Shown piece by piece: positions 57,923 through 64,000 of a stretch of 64,000 bases of DNA (position 1 is the first letter of the stretch; every line of letters begins with the position of its first letter). This stretch comes from Paraescarpia echinospica. Lineage: Eukaryota > Annelida > Polychaeta > Sabellida > Siboglinidae. Below the pieces are notes generated by a model, which saw only the letters and a program-made list of their open reading frames with translations, had not been told where the DNA came from and made no database searches. The DNA is taken from NCBI GenBank assembly GCA_020002185.1, contig CM034544.1:1-64000 (forward strand), given 5' to 3'. A program made the translations under genes and the position numbers.

Positions 57923-57934
57923 GGCTCATGCATA

Positions 57935-58080
57935 TGGGTCCCCACCTTAATTCCCCTAGTTCATGCATGTATTCGTTTGTGTTACCAAATTGGGGTGATC
58001 TGTAGAATGCTCCTATTGTAATATATTTCGATCGTTGTATTTTGGTGGTGACCAAAATAGTTTCAAAATTGCTATATCGT
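57935..58080 (-). pseudogene. LINE endonuclease fragment
   Basis: Minus-strand translation reads RYSNFETILVTTKIQRSKYI and TIGAFYRSPQ, then EYMHELGEL. This matches the middle of LINE APE-type endonucleases (E..iwv.i......i.iGaFYRPP...eYl..L). Nothing else of the LINE is present. It is joined in frame to the 24-bp array. Confidence 0.65.
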
Positions 58081-58795
58081 GGTCTGTTCTGTGTGTTCCT
58101 TTGAGGTCTGTTCTGTGTGTTCCTATGAGGTCTGTTCTGTGTGTTCCTATGAGGTCTGTTCTGTGTGTTCCTATGAGGTCTGTTCTGTGTGTTCCTATGA
58201 GGTCTGTTCTGTGTGTTCCTATGAGGTATGTTCTGTGTGTTCCTATGAGGTCTGTTCTGTGTGTTCCTTTGAGGTCTGTTCTGTGTGTTCCTATATGTTC
58301 TGTGTGTTCCTATGAGGTCTGTTCTGTGTGTTCCTTTGAGGTATGTTCTGTGTGTTCCTATGAGGTCTGTTCTGTGTGTTCCTGTGAGGTCTGTTCTGTG
58401 TGTTCCTATGAGGTATGTTCTGTGTGTTCCTATGAGGTCTGTTCTGTGTGTTCCTATGAGGTATGTTCTGTGTGTTCCTATGAGGTATGTTCTGTGTGTT
58501 CCTATGAGGTATGTTCTGTGTGTTCCTATGAGGTCTGTTCTGTGTGTTCCTATGAGGTATGTTCTGTGTGTTCCTATGAGGTATGTTCTGTGTGTTCCTA
58601 TGAGGTCTGTTCTGTGTGTTCCTATGAGGTCTGTTATGTGTGTTCCTTTGAGGTCTGTTCTGTGTGTTCCTATAAGGTCTGTTCTGTGTGTTCCTATGAG
58701 GTCTGTTCTGTGTGTTCCTATGAGGTCTGTTCTGTGTGTTCCCATGAGGTCTGTTCTGTGTGTTCCTATGAGGTCTGTTCTGTGTGTTCCTATGA
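58081..58795. repeat. 24-bp minisatellite
   Basis: About 30 copies of TTCTGTGTGTTCCTATGAGG plus TCTG, with GGTATG and CCTTTGAGG variants. Because 24 is eight codons and no stop occurs in most frames, frames stay open on both strands: plus up to 283 codons, minus up to 312 codons with repeat IGTHRTDL. These are not genes. Confidence 0.96.
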
Positions 58796-61700
58796 TGGAT
58801 ACAGTGTTGATGGTAGGATGGATCATTTGTTAAGGTGTGCACAACTGATGGATACAGTGTTGATGGTTGGATGGACCATTTGTTAAGGTGTGGACAACTG
58901 ATGGATACAGTGTTGATGGTTGGATGAACCATTTGTTAAAGTGTGGACAACTGATGAATAGTGTTGATGGTTGGGTGGACCATTTGTTAAGGTGTGGACA
59001 ACTGATGGATACAGTGTTGATGGTTGGATGGACCATTTGTTAAGGCGTGGACAACTGATGGATACAGTGTTGATGGTTGGATGGACCATTTGTTAAGATG
59101 TGGACAACATATGGATACAGTGTTGATGGTTGGATGGGCCATTTGTTAAGGTGTGGACAACAGATGGATACAGTGTTGATGGTTGGATGGGCCATTTGTT
59201 AAGATGTGGACAACTGATGGATACAGTGTTGATGGTTGGATGGACCATTTGTTAAGGTGTGGACAACTGATGGATACAGTGTTGATGGTTGGGTGGACCA
59301 TTTGTTAAGGTGTGGACAACTGATGGATACAGTGTTGATGGTTGGATGGACCATTTGTTAAGATGTGGACAACATATGTATACAGTGTTGATGGTTGGAT
59401 GGACCATGTGTTAAGGTGTGGACAACTGATGGATAGAGTGTTGATGGTTGGATGGGCCATTTGTTAAGATGTCGACAACATATGGATACAGTGTTGATGG
59501 TTGGATGGGCCATTTGTTAAGGTATGGACAACATATGGATACAGTGTTGATGGTTGGATGGACCATTTGTTAAGGTGTGGACAACTGATGGATAGAGTGT
59601 TGATGGTTGGATGGGCCATTTGTTAAGATGTGGACAACTGATGGATACAGTGTTGATGGTTGGATGGACCATTTGTTAAGGTGTGGACAACTGATGGATA
59701 CAGTGTTGATGGTTGGGTGGACCATTTGTTAAGGTGTGGACAACTGATGGATACAGTGTTGATGGTAGGATGGACCATTTGTTAAGATGTGGACAACATA
59801 TGGATACAGTGTTGATGGTTGGATGGACCATTTGTTAAGGTGTGGACAACTGATGGATACAGTGTTGATGGTTGGATGGTCCATTTGTTAAATTGTGGAC
59901 AACATATGAATACAGTGTTGATGGTTGGATGGACCATTTGTTAAGGTGTGGACAACAGTTGGATACAGTGTTCATAGTTGGATGGACCATTTGTTAAGGT
60001 GTGGACAACTGATGGATACAGTGTTGATGGTTGGATGGACCATTTGTTAAGGTGTGGACAACTGATGGATACAGTGTTGATGGTTGGATGAACCATTTGT
60101 TAAAGTGTGGACAACTGATGAATAGTGTTGATGGTTGGGTGGACCATTTGTTAAGGTGTGGACAACTGATGGATACAGTGTTGATGGTTGGATGGACCAT
60201 TTGTTAAGGCGTGGACAACTGATGGATACAGTGTTGATGGTTGGATGGACCATTTGTTAAGATGTGGACAACATATGGATACAGTGTTGATGGTTGGATG
60301 GGCCATTTGTTAAGGTGTGGACAACAGATGGATACAGTGTTGATGGTTGGATGGGCCATTTGTTAAGATGTGGACAACTGATGGATACAGTGTTGATGGT
60401 TGGATGGACCATTTGTTAAGGTGTGGACAACTGATGGATACAGTGTTGATGGTTGGGTGGACCATTTGTTAAGGTGTGGACAACTGATGGATACAGTGTT
60501 GATGGTTGGATGGACCATTTGTTAAGATGTGGACAACATATGTATACAGTGTTGATTGTTGGATGGACCATGTGTTAAGGTGTGGACAACTGATGGATAG
60601 AGTGTTGATGGTTGGATGGGCCATTTGTTAAGATGTCGACAACATATGGATACAGTGTTGATGGTTGGATGGGCCATTTGTTAAGATATGGACAACATAT
60701 GGATACAGTGTTGATGGTTGGATGGACCATTTGTTAAGGTGTGGACAACTGATGGATAGAGTGTTGATGGTTGGATGGGCCATTTGTTAAGATGTGGACA
60801 ACTGATGGATACAGTGTTGATGGTTGGATGGACCATTTGTTAAGGTGTGGACAACTGATGGATACAGTGTTGATGGTTGGATGGACCATTTGTTAAGGTG
60901 TGGACAACTGATGGATACAGTGTTGATGGTTGAATGGACCATTTGTTAAAATGTGGACAACTGATGGATACAGTGTTGATGGTTGGAGGGACCATTTGTT
61001 AAGGTGTGGGCAACAGATGGGTACAGTGTTGATGATTGGATGGACCATTTGTTAAAATGTGGACAACTGATGGATACAGTATTGATGGTTGGATGGACCA
61101 TTTGTTAAGGTGTGGACAACTGATGGATACAGTGTTGATGGTTGGATGGACCATTTGTTAAGGTGTGGACAACATATGGATACAGTGTTGATGGTAGGAT
61201 GGATCATTTGTTAAGGTGTGGACAACATATGGATACAGTGTTGATGGTTGGATGCACCATTTGTTAAGGTGTGGACAACTGATGGATACAGTGTTGATGG
61301 TTGGATGGACCATTTGTTAAAATGTGGACAACTGATGGATACAGTATTGATGGTTGGATGGACCATTTGTTAAGGTGTCGACAACTGATGGATACAGTGT
61401 TGATGGTAGGATGAACCATTTGTTAAGGTGTGGACAATTGATGGATACAGGGTTGATGGTTAGATGGACCATTTATTAAGGTGTGGACAACTGATGGATA
61501 CAGTGTTGATGGTTGAATGGACCATTTGTTAAGGTGTGGACAACTACTGATGTATACAGTATTGATGGTCGGATGGACCATTTGTTTAGGTGTGGACAAC
61601 AGTTGAATACAGTGTTCATAGTTGGATGGACCATTTGTTAAGGTGTGGACAACTGATGGATACAGTGTTGATGGTTGGATGGACCATTTGTTAAGGTGTG

Positions 61701-64000
61701 GACAACTGATGGATACAGTGTTGATGGTAGGATGGATCATTTGTTAAGGTGTGCACAACTGATGGATACAGTGTTGATGGTTGGATGGACCATTTGTTAA
61801 GGTGTGGACAACTGATGGATACAGTGTTGATGGTTGGATGAACCATTTGTTAAAGTGTGGACAACTGATGAATAGTGTTGATGGTTGGGTGGACCATTTG
61901 TTAAGGTGTGGACAACTGATGGATACAGTGTTGATGGTTGGATGGACCATTTGTTAAGGCGTGGACAACTGATGGATACAGTGTTGATGGTTGGATGCAC
62001 CATTTGTTAAGATGTGGACAACATATGGATACAGTGTTGATGGTTGGATGGGCCATTTGTTAAGGTGTGGACAACAGATGGATACAGTGTTGATGGTTGG
62101 ATGGACCATTTGTTCAGGTGTGGACAACTGATGGATAGAGTGTTGATGGTTGGATGGGCCATTTGTTAAGATGTGGACAACTGATGGATACAGTGTTGAT
62201 GGTTGGATGGACCATTTGTTAAGGTGTGGACAACTGATGGATACAGTGTTGATGGTTGGGTGGACCATTTGTTAAGGTGTGGACAACTGATGGATACAGT
62301 GTTGATGGTTGGATGGACCATTTGTTAAGATGTGGACAACATATGTATACAGTGTTGATGGTTGGATGGACCATGTGTTAAGGTGTGGACAACTGATGGA
62401 TAGAGTGTTGATGGTTGGATGGGCCATTTGTTAAGATGTCGACAACATATGGATACAGTGTTGATGGTTGGATGGGCCATTTGTTAAGGTATGGACAACA
62501 TATGGATACAGTGTTGATGGTTGGATGGACCATTTGTTAAGGTGTGGACAACTGATGGATAGAGTGTTGATGGTTGGATGGGCCATTTGTTAAGATGTGG
62601 ACAACTGATGGATACAGTGTTGATGGTTGGATGGACCATTTGTTAAGGTGTGGACAACTGATGGATACAGTGTTGATGGTTGGGTGGACCATTTGTTAAG
62701 GTGTGGACAACTGATGGATACAGTGTTGATGGTAGGATGGACCATTTGTTAAGATGTGGACAACATATGGATACAGTGTTGATGGTTGGATGGACCATTT
62801 GTTAAGGTGTGGACAACATATGGATACAGTGTTGATGGTAGGATGGATCATTTGTTAAGGTGTGGACAACATATGGATACAGTGTTGATGGTTGGATGGA
62901 CCATTTGTTAAGGTGTGGACAACAGATGGATACAGTGTTGATGGTTGGATGCACCATTTGTTAAGGTGTGGACAACATATGTATACAGTGTTGATGGTTG
63001 GATGGACCATGTGTTAAGGTGTGGACAACTGATGGATAGAGTGTTGATGGTTGGATGGGCCATTTGTTAAGATGTCGACAACATATGGATACAGTGTTGA
63101 TGGTTGGATGGGCCATTTGTTAAGGTATGGACAACATATGGATACAGTGTTGATGGTTGGATGGACCATTTGTTAAGGTGTGGACAACTGATGGATACAG
63201 TGTTGATGGTTGGATGAACCATTTGTTAAAGTGTGGACAACTGATGAATAGTGTTGATGGTTGGGTGGACCATTTGTTAAGGTGTTGACAACTGATGGAT
63301 ACAGTGTTGATGGTTGGATGGACCATTTGTTAAGGCGTGGACAACTGATGGATACAGTGTTGATGGTTGGATGGACCATTTGTTAAGATGTGGACAACAT
63401 ATGGATACAGTGTTGATGGTTGGATGGGCCATTTGTTAAGGTGTGGACAACTGATGGATACAGTGTTGATGGTTGGGTGGACCATTTGTTAAGGTGTGGA
63501 CAACTGATGGATACAGTGTTGATGGTTGGATGGACCATTTGTTAAGATGTGGACAACATATGGATACAGTGTTGATGGTTGGATGGGCCATTTGTTAAGG
63601 TGTGGACAACTGATGGATACAGTGTTGATGGTTGGATGGACGATTTGTTAAAATGTGGACAACTGATGGATACAGTATTGATGGTAGGATGGACCATTTG
63701 TTAAGGTGTGGACAACTGATGGATACAGTGTTGATGGTAGGATGAACCATTTGTTAAGGTGCGGACAATTGATGGATACAGGGTTGATGGTTAGATGGAC
63801 CATTTGTTAAGGTGTGGACAACTGATGGATACAGTGTTGATGGTTGAATGGACCATTTGTTAAGGTGTGGACAACTACTGATGTATACAGTATTGATGGT
63901 CGGATGGACCATTTGTTAAGGTGTGGACAACAGTTGGATACAGTGTTCATAGTTGGATGGACCATTTGTTAAGGTGTGGACAACTGATGGATACAGTGTT
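58796..64000. repeat. 53-bp satellite array (satellite C), runs off the window
   Basis: About 98 copies of a 53-bp unit, phase mark GGATACAGTGTTGATGGTTG. A 51-bp variant unit (ATGAATAGTG) occurs at 58,956, 60,120, 61,870 and 63,246, always in the same neighbourhood, spacings 1,164, 1,750 and 1,376. That shows higher-order copying of blocks of about 22, 33 and 26 units. A +3 variant (ACTACTGATG) appears near 61,550 and 63,875. It abuts the 24-bp array with no gap. Frames of 68-105 codons on the minus strand are repeat translations. Confidence 0.97.

Noticed and set aside
57888..58932. Open frames of 182-312 codons on both strands
   Set aside because: They are products of the 24-bp unit length (eight codons, no stops). 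Only the short LINE endonuclease piece at 57,935-58,080 carries a protein signal.

Overview
The window looks like repeat-dominated, probably heterochromatic, nuclear DNA of a marine invertebrate animal. The evidence is the content: animal-type LINEs (one with an SGNH-esterase ORF1), a tRNA-derived SINE, a Ty3/gypsy retrotransposon, a FLYWCH/MULE-like gene remnant and a PHD-tailed transposase remnant. A mollusc, another lophotrochozoan or a cephalochordate would all fit, and I cannot decide between them. No host gene, rRNA or functional tRNA is convincingly visible. I estimate that roughly half of the bases lie in tandem repeats.

Layout. 1-19,515: a satellite of 88-bp monomers with higher-order structure; a 332-bp LINE 3' end sits inside it twice, co-amplified with flanking monomers. 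19,516-22,707: a minus-strand LINE (ORF1 with SGNH esterase, then endonuclease) split by a plus-strand, 5'-truncated LINE whose coding sequence has itself produced a 34/35-bp minisatellite. 22,708-24,770: a dispersed repeat 'D' with a 74-bp segment in six copies, then a broken FLYWCH + MULE-transposase-like gene. 24,885-29,776: a 29-bp satellite with an exact 72-unit (2,088-bp) higher-order period. 29,777-37,512: sparse sequence with arrays of 19, 37, 26, 62 and 111 bp. 37,515-40,352: a fold-back element with long inverted arms around a 59-bp tandem core. 40,353-49,050: a SINE, several decayed LINE pieces on both strands, a second D copy and a dispersed repeat 'X'. 49,890-50,870: a TG/TCTG/CCTG/CGTG microsatellite and 22-bp and ~104-bp arrays. 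50,880-57,922: a second X copy interrupted by a 1,043-bp solo LTR (CATA target duplication) and by a Ty3/gypsy element with one intact 1,311-codon gag-pol frame. 57,935-64,000: a LINE endonuclease scrap, a 24-bp array and a 53-bp satellite running off the end.

The only apparently intact protein-coding gene is the gypsy gag-pol at 53,290-57,225. Everything else that codes is a LINE, transposase or FLYWCH relic carrying stops, frameshifts or deletions. Most long open frames elsewhere exist only because short repeat units happen to lack stop codons.

The clearest biological themes are (i) repeated birth of tandem arrays inside transposable elements, at every copy number from 2 to over 200, and (ii) nested insertions whose order can be read from the sequence. 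I did not find a convincing new cellular system. The most unusual objects are the satellite-cored fold-back element, the gypsy element with 455-bp direct repeats around what look like 184-bp LTRs, and the D repeat associated with the FLYWCH/MULE remnant.
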